The position numbers were made by a program, and so were the translations under genes. A stretch of 64,000 nt of DNA from Desulfosarcina ovata subsp. ovata (GTDB taxonomy: Bacteria; Desulfobacterota; Desulfobacteria; Desulfobacterales; Desulfosarcinaceae): the NCBI RefSeq assembly GCF_009689005.1, contig NZ_AP021879.1:4704652-4768651 (forward strand), in the 5' to 3' direction. This document shows, piece by piece, positions 53,541 through 62,613 of this stretch; the stretch's first letter is position 1; every line of letters starts with the position of its first letter. Below the pieces are notes generated by a model that did not search any database, was not told the origin of the DNA, and was given only the letters and a program-made list of their open reading frames with translations.

Positions 53541-56374
53541 GCCGTCCCTTGATATCATATCCGAAAAATGCCGGGTGGATTTTTTACGTCCTGGTCCTGT
53601 GGATGGGGTTTTGCGGAAACAGCGGAAGCCTTGCCGCCGAGCCGACCCATTCTCCGAACGCGCCGTTCACGTCAGACGATGCGACTTCGGTGATAGACGA
53701 CATCCAGGTGATCATCAACGATCGTCCCCACAGGCAGGCGACCTACGCCCAAATGGCCCGACGCCTGATCCGCCAGAAGCCCGGTGCCACGATTACCGAT
53801 GCGGGTATCCGGGCCTCCGTCGAGGCCCTTACCCTAAGCCGCCGTTTTTCTGCCATCCATGTGGATACGAGCGACTCCCATCAGGGCCAAACGCTGGTGT
53901 TTACCCTGACACCGTATCACTACATAAAAGATATCCGCATCCGTGGCAATCCCCCCCTGTTCGACCAGGATGTGCTCAATGCGATGACCCTCTATCCCGG
54001 CGATCCGTATGCCCGCGATCAGTTGGCCGCCCAGGCTGTGGCCATCGGCAACCGTTATAAAAGAGAAGGCTACATCGATCCCCAGGTATCCATCGAGGCC
54101 ATCGGGCAAGATGAAGACGAAAAAGAGACACTGGTTGTCAACATCCGGAAAGGGCCCGCGTACCAACTGGGATCACTCCGGTTTGACGGACGCCGGGCCA
54201 TATCGGAATTCACGCTCAAACGGCACATGCACGTCTGGCGAGTCACCCTGCTTCCCGGTGGCAGCCGGTTCAGCTCGTATCATCTCAAACAGGACGCCGA
54301 TGCGCTGTTGGCCCTCTACCGCAAAAAAGGGTTCGTCGATGCAACGCTTTCTTATGAAACCCGCATGGCCGACGACAGCCGCCATGTGGATGTTACCGTC
54401 ACGATTAACGAAGGAAAACGCACCCACGTCAGCATGGTGGGCAACCACCGATTCTGGAACCTGACCCTGAAAAAGGATATCGTTCTTTTCCGTGACGGCA
54501 ACCGCAACAATATTGGCGTGCGCAGGAGCATCCGAAACATGAAGCGCCGCTACCGGGATGCGGGGTTTCTTGATGCCCGCATCAAGGCCGAGATCCTTCC
54601 GTCTGCCGATGCGCCGGAAAGCCGTCAACACATCCGCTTTACCATCCAGGAAGGACCGGAAACCCTCGTTGAATCGTTGGATGTCAGCGGGAACCAGGCA
54701 CTGGCCACCAAGGAGATTAAAAAAGCGGTGCTCACCCGTCCACCCGGCCTGCTTCACGATGGGGCGTTCGTCCCCGAGACCCTGGAGGAAGACGTTTTCT
54801 CAGTCACCACCCTCTATATGCAAAACGGCTTTCAAAATCGTCAGGTGAGTCCCCAATTGGCTTATAATGCCGACAAAAGCCGGGTGGCTGTGGAACTGGC
54901 CGTGAACGAAGGCCCCCGGACGATGGTCCGTACGATTGCCATCAATGGTCTGAAGGGAACCGGACTCTCAACCGGTGACGCCCAAAAAGTACTGGTCCAC
55001 CGGGTCGGCGCCCCGTTTCGCCAGCCGGCCCTGCAGGCGGAAAAGGAGGCCATCGCCAGCCTGGTTGCCGAAAAGGGCTACCCCCACGCCACGGTCGATG
55101 CCCAGGTCGCCTTCAGTGAAGACCGCAGCCGGGCCGACATCGTGCACCGCATCACACCAGGGCCTAAGGTCTTTCTGGGAGAGATCTTCATTGCCGGCAA
55201 CCTTCGTACCGATGAAGGCGTAATTCGCCGGGAACTGGGCGCGCAACCGGGAGATCCGCTGGCCTTGCGCACCCTCTACGACGGCCAGCGTCGATTGAGG
55301 GATCTGGATATTTTTCAGAGCGTCAACTATCGCACCCTTGGTCTGAAGGAGCGGGACGAGATGGTCAATCTGTTCGTGGATATCCGGGAAAAGGCGCCCT
55401 ATTACACCGAATTCGGGGTGGGGTACGAATCGGACAGCGGTCTCTATGGCCGGGCCTCCGGTGGCGACCGCAATTTTTTGGGAATCAACAAGGCCCTGTC
55501 GGCCAGTGGAGAAATCAGCCAAACCGGCTATCGGGTGGAGACCCGCCTGACCGATCCCCGCTTTCTGGGAACCCGCACGACAGCCAGCCTCGGCATCTAC
55601 AATGAGGAAGAGACGGAGTTCAACCAGACCTTCGGCACCCGAACCACCGGCGGCTCCCTGGCCTTCAGCCGGAGCTGGGGCGCGCACCTGCTGTCGGCGT
55701 TGAATTTCAGCCTGGAGCGCCGCGACCAGTTCAACGTGGAAGACCGCGTCACCGACGAGGCCAATGAAAGTACCCGAACCGATTTCGTCATCACCCCATC
55801 CCTGCGCTACGACACCCGGGATTCCTTCGTGCGCCCCAGAAAAGGCGTCTTCTCATCGTTCAGTGTCGACATTTCCAAAGGCATCGACGAAGATGCGGAC
55901 AATTTCGTGCGCTACCAGATTGACAACCGCATCTACCGGACCCCTTTCGAAGGCATCACCGTCGCTGGCTTGGTGCGGATCGGCCAGGTCATCGCCTATG
56001 GCGAGAATGGTGACGTGCCGGACGACCAGCTCTTTTTTCTGGGCGGAATCCAGGATGTGCGTGGCTATGGGGAAAACCTGCTGCGTATCGACGAGGAGGG
56101 CGATCCCGTGGGCGGCAAAACTGCCATGGTGGGCAGCCTGGAGGTGCGCGTCGACCTGGGGATGAATCTGGAACTCACCACCTTCTTTGATATCGGCAGT
56201 GTCCAGAACGCACTCGTGGAGGCGGGATCGGACAGCTTCCGTTCATCTGTCGGCCTCGGCTTGCGCTACATCACCCCCATCGGTCCCATGGGCCTGCTCT
56301 ACGGCCATAAACTGAACCGGGAAGAGGGTGAAGCCGATGGGTATTGGCATATCTCCATTGGCTACAGTTTCTGA
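53537..56374 (+). CDS. tamA: TamA/BamA-family outer-membrane protein with seven POTRA-like repeats
   Basis: The protein has 945 residues, much longer than TamA of E. coli (577). A signal peptide ends near SLAAEP (residue 35). Seven POTRA-like units can be traced, each opening with a strand such as IKDIRIRGN, LGSLRFDG, HVSMVGN, VESLDVSGN or LGEIFIAGN and ending in a charged strand such as VNIRKG or VTINEG. A 16-strand Omp85 barrel follows from about PYYTEFGVGYESDSG to the C-terminal aromatic residue (ISIGYSF), with the FFLGGIQDVRGY loop motif. It takes part in outer-membrane protein insertion with TamB. The ATG lies in the tamB stop (ATGA); the order tamB-tamA is the reverse of E. coli. Confidence 0.87.
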   Translation: MSRPLISYPKNAGWIFYVLVLWMGFCGNSGSLAAEPTHSPNAPFTSDDATSVIDDIQVIINDRPHRQATYAQMARRLIRQKPGATITDAGIRASVEALTLSRRFSAIHVDTSDSHQGQTLVFTLTPYHYIKDIRIRGNPPLFDQDVLNAMTLYPGDPYARDQLAAQAVAIGNRYKREGYIDPQVSIEAIGQDEDEKETLVVNIRKGPAYQLGSLRFDGRRAISEFTLKRHMHVWRVTLLPGGSRFSSYHLKQDADALLALYRKKGFVDATLSYETRMADDSRHVDVTVTINEGKRTHVSMVGNHRFWNLTLKKDIVLFRDGNRNNIGVRRSIRNMKRRYRDAGFLDARIKAEILPSADAPESRQHIRFTIQEGPETLVESLDVSGNQALATKEIKKAVLTRPPGLLHDGAFVPETLEEDVFSVTTLYMQNGFQNRQVSPQLAYNADKSRVAVELAVNEGPRTMVRTIAINGLKGTGLSTGDAQKVLVHRVGAPFRQPALQAEKEAIASLVAEKGYPHATVDAQVAFSEDRSRADIVHRITPGPKVFLGEIFIAGNLRTDEGVIRRELGAQPGDPLALRTLYDGQRRLRDLDIFQSVNYRTLGLKERDEMVNLFVDIREKAPYYTEFGVGYESDSGLYGRASGGDRNFLGINKALSASGEISQTGYRVETRLTDPRFLGTRTTASLGIYNEEETEFNQTFGTRTTGGSLAFSRSWGAHLLSALNFSLERRDQFNVEDRVTDEANESTRTDFVITPSLRYDTRDSFVRPRKGVFSSFSVDISKGIDEDADNFVRYQIDNRIYRTPFEGITVAGLVRIGQVIAYGENGDVPDDQLFFLGGIQDVRGYGENLLRIDEEGDPVGGKTAMVGSLEVRVDLGMNLELTTFFDIGSVQNALVEAGSDSFRSSVGLGLRYITPIGPMGLLYGHKLNREEGEADGYWHISIGYSF

Positions 56375-56378
56375 TTCG

Positions 56379-57437
56379 TCAGGGCTGCCAGCGAATTCGC
56401 TCGGGCCGGTAAGCCAGGGTCACCGGCCATCCGTGGTGGAGGGTCATGGCGGCCAGGTGAGCCTCCTCAACCCGCACCACCAGGGTAAAGGCACCCACCC
56501 GGACGTCGGCAAACAGAAAACCGCTGTGCCGCTCAAGGGAGAGACGGGTCACCGTGCCCCGGATCGAGGCCTCGCTGGCGGCGGGGTATTCGTCTTTTGT
56601 GAGGATCCGGAAGACCGCCGGCTCGATAAAGGCGATGGCGTCCGCATGGGGTGGTTTGGATACCGCCATCCGGGTTTCGTTGCCGAGTCGCTTATACCAG
56701 GTCCCACCATCGCCGGGTTCCCACGGGCCGAAAAGCGTGTTGATTCTGCCGGTCCCGGTCAACCGCCCCTTAAACAGTTGCGCCACCTCGTCACACACAT
56801 CGTAAAGCCACTCCCGATCATGGCTGGCGATCACCAGGGTGGTTCCCCACTCGCGTCGGGCATTCAGGGACGCGGACCGGATCAGTTCACTGGAAGCGGC
56901 ATCCACACTGGCGGTGGGTTCGTCAAGAAGCAACACGAGCGGTTTCAGCACCAGCCGCGCGGCCAGCGCCACCCGCTGGGCTTCGCCGCCGGACAGTTCA
57001 CTCCACTGGCGATGGGCAAACACCTCGGGATCCAGCCCGACCAGGGTCATGGCGTCATGGACAACCGCCGTGCAATCGCCACACTGCCCCCGGACCCGCA
57101 ACCCGTAAACGATGTTGTTGAAGACCGTCCGCTTCATCAGGTAGGGTTCCTGGGTCAAAAGGGTGACCTGAAAGCGTACCGCATCATCGAAAGGGGCGGC
57201 CGGTGAACCGTTGAACAGAATCTGCCCCTCATCCGGTCGAGCGGTGAAGGCCAATAATTTGAGCAGGGTACTCTTGCCGCTGCCATTGGGTCCGGCAAGC
57301 CCCATGATGGAGGCCGGTTGAATCTCCAGCCGGTCGATCGTCAGCACCGGTCGGCCATGGTAGCGCTGGATCAGGTTCTCAATCCGGTAAATGGGTTGGG
57401 TCAAAGCAGGGTGCTCCGGGCAGGCATCCGCAGGCAA
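56379..57437 (-). CDS. tupC: Tungstate ABC transporter ATPase with C-terminal TOBE-like domain
   Basis: The protein has 352 residues. Walker A is GPNGSGKSTLL (about 50), the signature ELSGGEAQRVALAARL, Walker B LVLLLDEPTASVD and the switch His in IASHDREW. The last 80 residues (TRLSLERHSGFLFADVRVGAFTLVVRVEEAHL) form a TOBE-like regulatory domain, which in molybdate/tungstate ATPases senses the oxyanion. It is the last gene of regulator-tupA-tupB-tupC. Its stop converges with tamA only 5 bases away. Confidence 0.85.
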   Translation of the reverse strand: MPADACPEHPALTQPIYRIENLIQRYHGRPVLTIDRLEIQPASIMGLAGPNGSGKSTLLKLLAFTARPDEGQILFNGSPAAPFDDAVRFQVTLLTQEPYLMKRTVFNNIVYGLRVRGQCGDCTAVVHDAMTLVGLDPEVFAHRQWSELSGGEAQRVALAARLVLKPLVLLLDEPTASVDAASSELIRSASLNARREWGTTLVIASHDREWLYDVCDEVAQLFKGRLTGTGRINTLFGPWEPGDGGTWYKRLGNETRMAVSKPPHADAIAFIEPAVFRILTKDEYPAASEASIRGTVTRLSLERHSGFLFADVRVGAFTLVVRVEEAHLAAMTLHHGWPVTLAYRPERIRWQP

Positions 57438-57490
57438 CGGATGCGCGGTTTGCGTTTACGGTCCGGCCAGGTGGCCGTGACCCTGAGAAT

Positions 57491-58177
57491 CTATTTCTTC
57501 CTTAAAAAAGAGAGCGACACATTCACCACAAAGGCGATGGCAATCAACACCAGCCCCAATGCGATACCGGTGGCAAACATCCCCTTGCCCGTCTCCAGGG
57601 CAATGGCGGTGGTGATGGTACGGGTGTGCCATTTGATGTTCCCGCCCACCATCATGGAGATGCCCACCTCGGTCATTACCCGGCCGTAAGCCGCCAAACC
57701 GGCGGCCAGCAAACCAAAACGAACTTCCCACAAACTGCTGATCAGCAACTGCCGCCGGCTGGCCCCCAGCGAGATCAGCAGGATGCGCAAGTGACGGTCC
57801 ATGCTCTCCACCGCCGTGGCGCTCAGGGCGGTAACAACGGGCAGGGCCAGAATGGTCTGGCCGATGCCGATGCCGGGAAGGGTGAACAAAAGCCCCATTC
57901 CCCCCAGGGGGCCGCGTTGGGAAATAAACGCATAGACCAGCAGCCCGATGAACACCGTGGGCAGGGCCAGGGCCGTGTCCACCAGCAGCCGGGCCTGGCG
58001 CCGGGCCGGGAAATCGAAGTAGCCCAGGATGAATCCAAGGGGGATTCCCAGCAGGAGGCTGGTCAGCATGGACCCGGTGGAGACCTTCAGCGTTGCCGAG
58101 ACGGCCGACCACGTCTGGGCATCGCCACCGAAGAGCAGGCGGATCGCTTCGATAAAACCGGCAAGAATGAAATCCAT
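57491..58177 (-). CDS. tupB: Tungstate ABC transporter permease
   Basis: The protein has 228 residues with about 5-6 transmembrane helices (FIEAIRLLFGG..., TSLLLGIPLGFILGYF, LLVDTALALPTVFIGLLVYAF, MGLLFTLPGIGIGQTILALPVVTAL). The EAA loop is visible as LLISLGASRRQLLISSLWEVRFGLLAAGLAAYGRVMTEVG, which docks on the ATPase. TupB is the membrane part of high-affinity tungstate uptake. It is separated from tupA by a hairpin and from tupC by 53 bases. Confidence 0.87.
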   Translation of the reverse strand: MDFILAGFIEAIRLLFGGDAQTWSAVSATLKVSTGSMLTSLLLGIPLGFILGYFDFPARRQARLLVDTALALPTVFIGLLVYAFISQRGPLGGMGLLFTLPGIGIGQTILALPVVTALSATAVESMDRHLRILLISLGASRRQLLISSLWEVRFGLLAAGLAAYGRVMTEVGISMMVGGNIKWHTRTITTAIALETGKGMFATGIALGLVLIAIAFVVNVSLSFLRKK

Positions 58178-58197
58178 GGAAATGTTTCAAAGATTGA

Positions 58198-58221
58198 AAA
58201 AGGGGGCCAGGGCCCCCTTTT
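58198..58221 (-). terminator. Intercistronic hairpin terminator between tupA and tupB
   Basis: AAAAGGGGGCC and GGCCCCCTTTT are perfect 11-bp arms around the loop AG; on the minus strand the stem is followed by five T's. It sits 20 bases upstream of tupB and 77 bases downstream of tupA in the reading direction. Partial termination would give more binding protein (TupA) than membrane parts. Confidence 0.75.
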
Positions 58222-58298
58222 GATGGTTATTTTCCTGCCTATCGGCTTATTATGGCCGGCAGGAACGATTTCTGGAATTCTTCGGCATCAATATCCAT

Positions 58299-59123
58299 CT
58301 ATTTCGCGTTGGGGACGAAAAGGGGCTTGCCGAGCAACTTGAAATCACGGATCAGCTTTTGGCCTTGGGCACCGGCGATCCAATCCGAAAAGGCGGTAGC
58401 CAGGTCATATTTGGCATTTTGGCAATGCGCCGGGTTGACGGCCAGGACGCTGTACTGGTTGAGCAGGATGGCATCCCCCTCGACGAGCACCTTCAGCGGC
58501 GGGTTGCCCTTCATGGTGTCGGCGTATTTGATGTAGGTTCCGCGATCGGTCATGGTGTAGCCATTCCGCTCGTTGGCGATATTGATGGTGGCCAGCATCC
58601 CCTGGCCGGTCTGCACGTACCAGCTCTCTTTTTCAGGAAGATCGCCGCCGGCACTTTTCCACAGGGAAATCTCCTTTTTATTGGTACCGGAGTTGTCGCC
58701 ACGACTGGCAAAAACCGCTCCTTTGGCACGCACGGAGGCAAGCGCATCAACCACGCTCTTGCCCCTGATCCCGGCCGGGTCGCTCGCAGGGCCAATAATC
58801 ACGAAATCGTTGTACATGATCTCCCGGCGGTCGATCAGCGCCCCTTTGTCCACATATTCCTTTTCCGCCGCCGGTGCATGCACCATGAGCACATCCACAT
58901 CACAGTTTTCACCATGCTTGAGGGCCTTGCCGGTACCCACGGCGGTCCACTTCCATTCGATTCCCGTGGCTTTGGTGAAATGGGGCCTCAGGTAATCAAG
59001 CAGACCGGTGTTGTCCGTGCTGGTGGTGGTGGCCATCATCAACACCTTGTCGGCAGCCATTACCGGAAGGGCCACCATCAGACTCAGTGCCAGGATTATA
59101 CAAACCGTTGTCAGTTTTTTCAT
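58299..59123 (-). CDS. tupA: Tungstate-binding periplasmic protein
   Basis: The protein has 274 residues from ATG 59123 (AGAGG at 13 bases upstream, AGG closer). A signal peptide is cut near ALPVMAADK. The TupA motif ATTTSTDNTGLLDYLRPHF is at the mature start, with Thr-Thr-Ser for oxyanion binding; VGTGKALKHGENCDVDVLMVHA and MYNDFVIIGPASDPAGI follow. It captures tungstate for TupBC. It lies 59 bases downstream of the regulator gene, in the same direction. Confidence 0.92.
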   Translation of the reverse strand: MKKLTTVCIILALSLMVALPVMAADKVLMMATTTSTDNTGLLDYLRPHFTKATGIEWKWTAVGTGKALKHGENCDVDVLMVHAPAAEKEYVDKGALIDRREIMYNDFVIIGPASDPAGIRGKSVVDALASVRAKGAVFASRGDNSGTNKKEISLWKSAGGDLPEKESWYVQTGQGMLATINIANERNGYTMTDRGTYIKYADTMKGNPPLKVLVEGDAILLNQYSVLAVNPAHCQNAKYDLATAFSDWIAGAQGQKLIRDFKLLGKPLFVPNAK

Positions 59124-59182
59124 TTTCCTATGCATCCTCTCTTTATTTTTTGTTAATTGGGGGTGGGAAAATCAAAAAATCG

Positions 59183-60121
59183 TCATGACGTCTCTTCGGT
59201 TTCCGCGGGTTCCAGTTCGTGGGGAAAAATCATTTTACCGCTTTTGGAAACATCGTAACCGGCCATCCCTTCGGCAGCCTCGATAAAGGCCTTTTCGTGC
59301 AGTAGGCTGAGAAAATACTGGATTCCCTGATCGAAAAAACGCTCCCGGGTGACCAGAAGATCATAGCGTTCCTGACGCAGGGGCAGAAAATCAAGCCCCA
59401 GCAGCGACGCCACCGGACGGATGCCCGGCCCTGCATCGGCCCGGCCGCTCAGGATTTCCAGGCCGACGTCCATATGCCGGTTGACCTCATGGTCGTAACC
59501 GCTGATCCGCTCACCGGCAAGACCCACGTTTTTGAGTTCACGATCAAAAAGGAGGCGGGTTCCCGTGGCCAGGGAACGGTTCACGATGCGCAGGCCGGAT
59601 TTTCCAAGGTCGCTAACCTCACTAATATGATGAGGATTTCCTTTTTGCAACAGAATTCCCTGATCCCGCTTGCAAAAATTGACCACAACGGGCATACGCT
59701 CAAATTGACGCTGCAGGAAATCAAAATTGTACTCGTTCCCGTTCTCCTGAAGCAGATGACTGGTGGCCAGGTGGCACAAATTGCGGCGCAAGGCATTGAG
59801 TCCCCCCACGGAGCCCAGGTTGCCGAACACGGCCATGTGCCCCGGATGCCGGCTGTTGAAAATGGACAGTGTTTTCTCCAGTAAAATATCGTTGCTTCCG
59901 GCAATGACCAGCAAGCCGTCATAGGGGGGCAACATTCGCTCGCTCTGGGGATAGTTCACCGTATTGGTCTCCACCCACTGTTCAACCAGATGGCGGGGAA
60001 AAATCCACTTGCCCGTCACTTTGGATGCGGGCAGCCCCTTCTCCGAAATCAGGGTGTAGACCATCTTCTCATTGATACCCAAAAACTTGGCCACCTCTTT
60101 GGTAGATAACATTTGTGTCAT
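59183..60121 (-). CDS. Excisionase-type HTH regulator with a PBP-like ligand domain, next to tupABC
   Basis: The protein has 312 residues from ATG 60121, with GGAGAG 8 bases upstream; a GTG at 60136 is less likely. The first 55 residues are an excisionase/MerR-type helix-turn-helix (STKEVAKFLGINEKMVYTLISEKGLPASKVTGKWIFPRHLVEQWVE). Residues 70-300 resemble a periplasmic-binding-protein fold (LLVIAGSNDILLEKTLSIF, HHISEVSDLGKSGLRIVNRSLATGTRLLFDREL, GRADAGPGIRPVASLLGL). This is the domain pair of COG1910-type proteins found with tungstate/molybdate transporters. Because it leads the tup genes, it probably senses tungstate or molybdate; the ligand is inferred. Confidence 0.75.
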   Translation of the reverse strand: MTQMLSTKEVAKFLGINEKMVYTLISEKGLPASKVTGKWIFPRHLVEQWVETNTVNYPQSERMLPPYDGLLVIAGSNDILLEKTLSIFNSRHPGHMAVFGNLGSVGGLNALRRNLCHLATSHLLQENGNEYNFDFLQRQFERMPVVVNFCKRDQGILLQKGNPHHISEVSDLGKSGLRIVNRSLATGTRLLFDRELKNVGLAGERISGYDHEVNRHMDVGLEILSGRADAGPGIRPVASLLGLDFLPLRQERYDLLVTRERFFDQGIQYFLSLLHEKAFIEAAEGMAGYDVSKSGKMIFPHELEPAETEETS

Positions 60122-60194
60122 GGTTTTTCTCTCCACAATAATGAATCATTGTGCCTGCAGGATGGTTGGTAATCAGTAGGCATTTTGGGACGGT

Positions 60195-60222
60195 TTGTCA
60201 AATTCGGCACAATGCTTATAAT
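60195..60222 (+). promoter_or_regulatory. Sigma-70-like promoter for the GAF/HD-GYP gene
   Basis: TTGTCA (60195-60200) and TATAAT (60217-60222) are 16 bases apart, in front of the gene at 60396. The remaining 170 bases of leader contain no motif I recognise. On the other strand the same region must drive the tup regulator (TTGACA at 60201-60196), so the two promoters overlap back to back. Confidence 0.65.
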
Positions 60223-60395
60223 ATTTTTTAAAAAAACAAACCCATATTAACAGAAACAGACAGCCTTGCAATCTATCCTCATATGCCTATAGAGGAAAAC
60301 CGGGACAGCCTCCAAGCCGCTTTTTTAAGTTGACGGGCCCGCTTCCGGCTGTATAGGATAATCGCCACACGTATCTTTCCAGGAGCATCGCCGCC

Positions 60396-61640
60396 ATGCT
60401 TAGCGAAAAGCAGAAACTGGATACCCTGATGGTATTGGGAATCGAGCTGAACCGGATCCATGATCTGGACATTCTCCTGGAACGGGTGCTGACGCGGGCA
60501 CGCCAGTTCGTCAACGCCGATGCCGGATCGATCTATATCCGCGAAGGCGACCACCTCAACTTTGCCCATTCCCAGAACGACACCTTGCAGAGCAAACTGG
60601 CTGCGGGAGAAAAACTGATCTATTCGACCTTTTCCGTGCCGATCAATCCGGACAGCATTGCCGGATATGCCGCATCCACCAGAAAAATGCTTAGCATCCC
60701 GGATGTTTACAGGCTGTCACCAGAGAAGCAGTATCGGTTCAGCCGGCAATTCGATGAAGCGTCCGGGTATGTGACCCGCGCCATGCTGACCATCCCGCTG
60801 ATGACTTCAAAAAAGGATGTGCTGGGCATCCTGCAGATGATCAACCCCCAGGACCGGGAAAAACGTATCCGCAAATTCAGCGAGAGTGACGAAAAAGTCA
60901 TGCTCCACTTTGCCGGCATCGCTGCCGTTGCGCTGGAACGTGCCCAGATGACCCGGGCCATGATCCTGCGCATGATCCGTATGGCGGAGATGCGCGACCC
61001 CATGGAAACCGGGGCCCATGTCAACCGCGTGGCCGACTTTTCCCTTGAAATTTACGAGCACTGGGCCAAACGTCACCAGATACCGCAAAAAGAGATCGAC
61101 AAAACCCGCGACGTGCTGCGCATGGCCGCCATGCTCCATGATGTGGGTAAGGTGGCCACCTCCGATCTGATCCTGAAAAAGCCGTCCCAGTTGAGCCACG
61201 AAGAGTTCGAGATCATGAAGCAACACACCATCCAGGGCGCCCGGCTCTTTTCCAACCTGCAGTCCGACTACGACGAGGCCGCCGCCGTGATTGCGCTGAA
61301 CCATCACGAAAAGTGGGATGGAAGTGGTTATCCCGGCCATGTGGATCCGGCCACGGGCGCGCCGCTGCCCGGTCACGAAAGCAAAGACGGCATGCCGCTG
61401 CCCGGCAAAAAAGGTGAAGAGATCCCCATCTTTGGCAGAATCGTGGCCATCGCGGATGTTTACGATGCGCTCAGCTCAAAGCGCTGCTACAAAGCCCCCT
61501 GGGATGAAGCCAACAGTATCGAGACCATCAGTCAGGGCGCCGGTTCCCATTTCGACCCCGAACTGGTGGAAATCTTTCTCAACCGATTCGCCTTTATCCG
61601 TGCCATCCAGGACCGCTATGCGGGAGCCGATAACAAATAG
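60396..61640 (+). CDS. GAF-sensor HD-GYP cyclic-di-GMP phosphodiesterase-type protein
   Basis: The protein has 414 residues. A GAF domain fills about 10-180 (LERVLTRARQFVNADAGSIYI, DVLGILQMIN). The HD-GYP domain follows: HVNRVADFS, MLHDVGKVATSDLIL (HD at about 248), HTIQGARLF, ALNHHEKWDGSGYPG (GYP at about 312) and IVAIADVYDALSSKRCYK. About 24 residues (VDPATGAPLPGHESKDGMPLP) are inserted after GYP, before GEEIPIFGRI. All HD-GYP metal and signature residues appear present, so c-di-GMP hydrolysis is likely. It is followed 14 bases later by the proline dehydrogenase gene. Confidence 0.87.
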   Translation: MLSEKQKLDTLMVLGIELNRIHDLDILLERVLTRARQFVNADAGSIYIREGDHLNFAHSQNDTLQSKLAAGEKLIYSTFSVPINPDSIAGYAASTRKMLSIPDVYRLSPEKQYRFSRQFDEASGYVTRAMLTIPLMTSKKDVLGILQMINPQDREKRIRKFSESDEKVMLHFAGIAAVALERAQMTRAMILRMIRMAEMRDPMETGAHVNRVADFSLEIYEHWAKRHQIPQKEIDKTRDVLRMAAMLHDVGKVATSDLILKKPSQLSHEEFEIMKQHTIQGARLFSNLQSDYDEAAAVIALNHHEKWDGSGYPGHVDPATGAPLPGHESKDGMPLPGKKGEEIPIFGRIVAIADVYDALSSKRCYKAPWDEANSIETISQGAGSHFDPELVEIFLNRFAFIRAIQDRYAGADNK

Positions 61641-61654
61641 AGGAAATCCTTTTT

Positions 61655-62566
61655 ATGTTCAACCGGTTCATTGCCGCCACCCTGCCGCTGATGCCCCAAC
61701 GCGTGGTCTGGCTTTTTTCGCGCAGCTATATCGCCGGCGACAACCTCGAAGCGGCCATGGCCGCCTGCCGGGCACTGAATGCCCTTGGTGCGAAAACCAC
61801 CATCGACATTCTGGGTGAATTTATCCAGGATATCCAGGCGGCCGAAAAAAACCGTGACGAATACCTGGCCCTGATCGATACGGCCCAGCAAAGTGGCATC
61901 GACGGCAACTACTCGGTCAAACCGACCATGTTCGGCCTGTTGATCGATGCCGAGGCGTGTTACCGCCACATCCACGACATCGTGGCCAAGGCGGCCGGTT
62001 ACGGTAACTTCATCCGCATCGACATGGAGGATTCCGCCTGCGTCGACCGCGAGATCGACCTCTTCCGGCGTCTGCATGCGGAATATCCCTGCCATGTGGG
62101 ACTGGCGGTGCAGGCCTACCTGCGCCGGTCGCGGGCCGATCTGGACAGCCTGGTGGATCTGCATACCCCGGCGACCCCGCTCAACCTCCGGCTGTGCAAA
62201 GGGATTTATGCCGAGCCGTGGCGGGTGGCCTTCCAGCGTCACGACGAGATCAACGACCACTTTTTGGAAGATCTGGAATTCATGTTTCAAAACGGCATTT
62301 ATCCGGGCATTGCCACCCATGACCGCGACCTGATCGATGGCGCCCACTCGCTGATCGACACTTACCAGGTGCCAACCGACCGATACGAGTTTCAGATGCT
62401 GTACGGGGTCACGCCGGAACTGCGGCGCACCATTATCGAAGCCGGGCACACCATGCGCGTTTACGTGCCCTATGGCCGCCACTGGTTCGGCTACGCCACC
62501 CGGCGGCTCAAGGAGAACCCGAAGCTGGTGAGCAGTATCGTCCATTCAATGCTGTTCAATCGCTGA
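61655..62566 (+). CDS. Proline dehydrogenase (PRODH domain)
   Basis: The protein has 303 residues, the monofunctional bacterial form. SVKPTMFGLLIDAEAC, NFIRIDMEDSACVDREIDLFRRL, VGLAVQAYLRRSRADLDSL, LRLCKGIYAEP, YEFQMLYGV and the C-terminal VYVPYGRHWFGYATRRLKENP are the FAD- and proline-binding blocks of PRODH. It oxidises proline to pyrroline-5-carboxylate. The gene starts 14 bases after the HD-GYP gene, so the two are probably co-transcribed. No P5C dehydrogenase is adjacent. Confidence 0.88.
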   Translation: MFNRFIAATLPLMPQRVVWLFSRSYIAGDNLEAAMAACRALNALGAKTTIDILGEFIQDIQAAEKNRDEYLALIDTAQQSGIDGNYSVKPTMFGLLIDAEACYRHIHDIVAKAAGYGNFIRIDMEDSACVDREIDLFRRLHAEYPCHVGLAVQAYLRRSRADLDSLVDLHTPATPLNLRLCKGIYAEPWRVAFQRHDEINDHFLEDLEFMFQNGIYPGIATHDRDLIDGAHSLIDTYQVPTDRYEFQMLYGVTPELRRTIIEAGHTMRVYVPYGRHWFGYATRRLKENPKLVSSIVHSMLFNR

Positions 62567-62613
62567 CCGCCCCCCCAACAGTCAAGCCATGAACGCCACC
62601 AAGGGGTAAAAAA

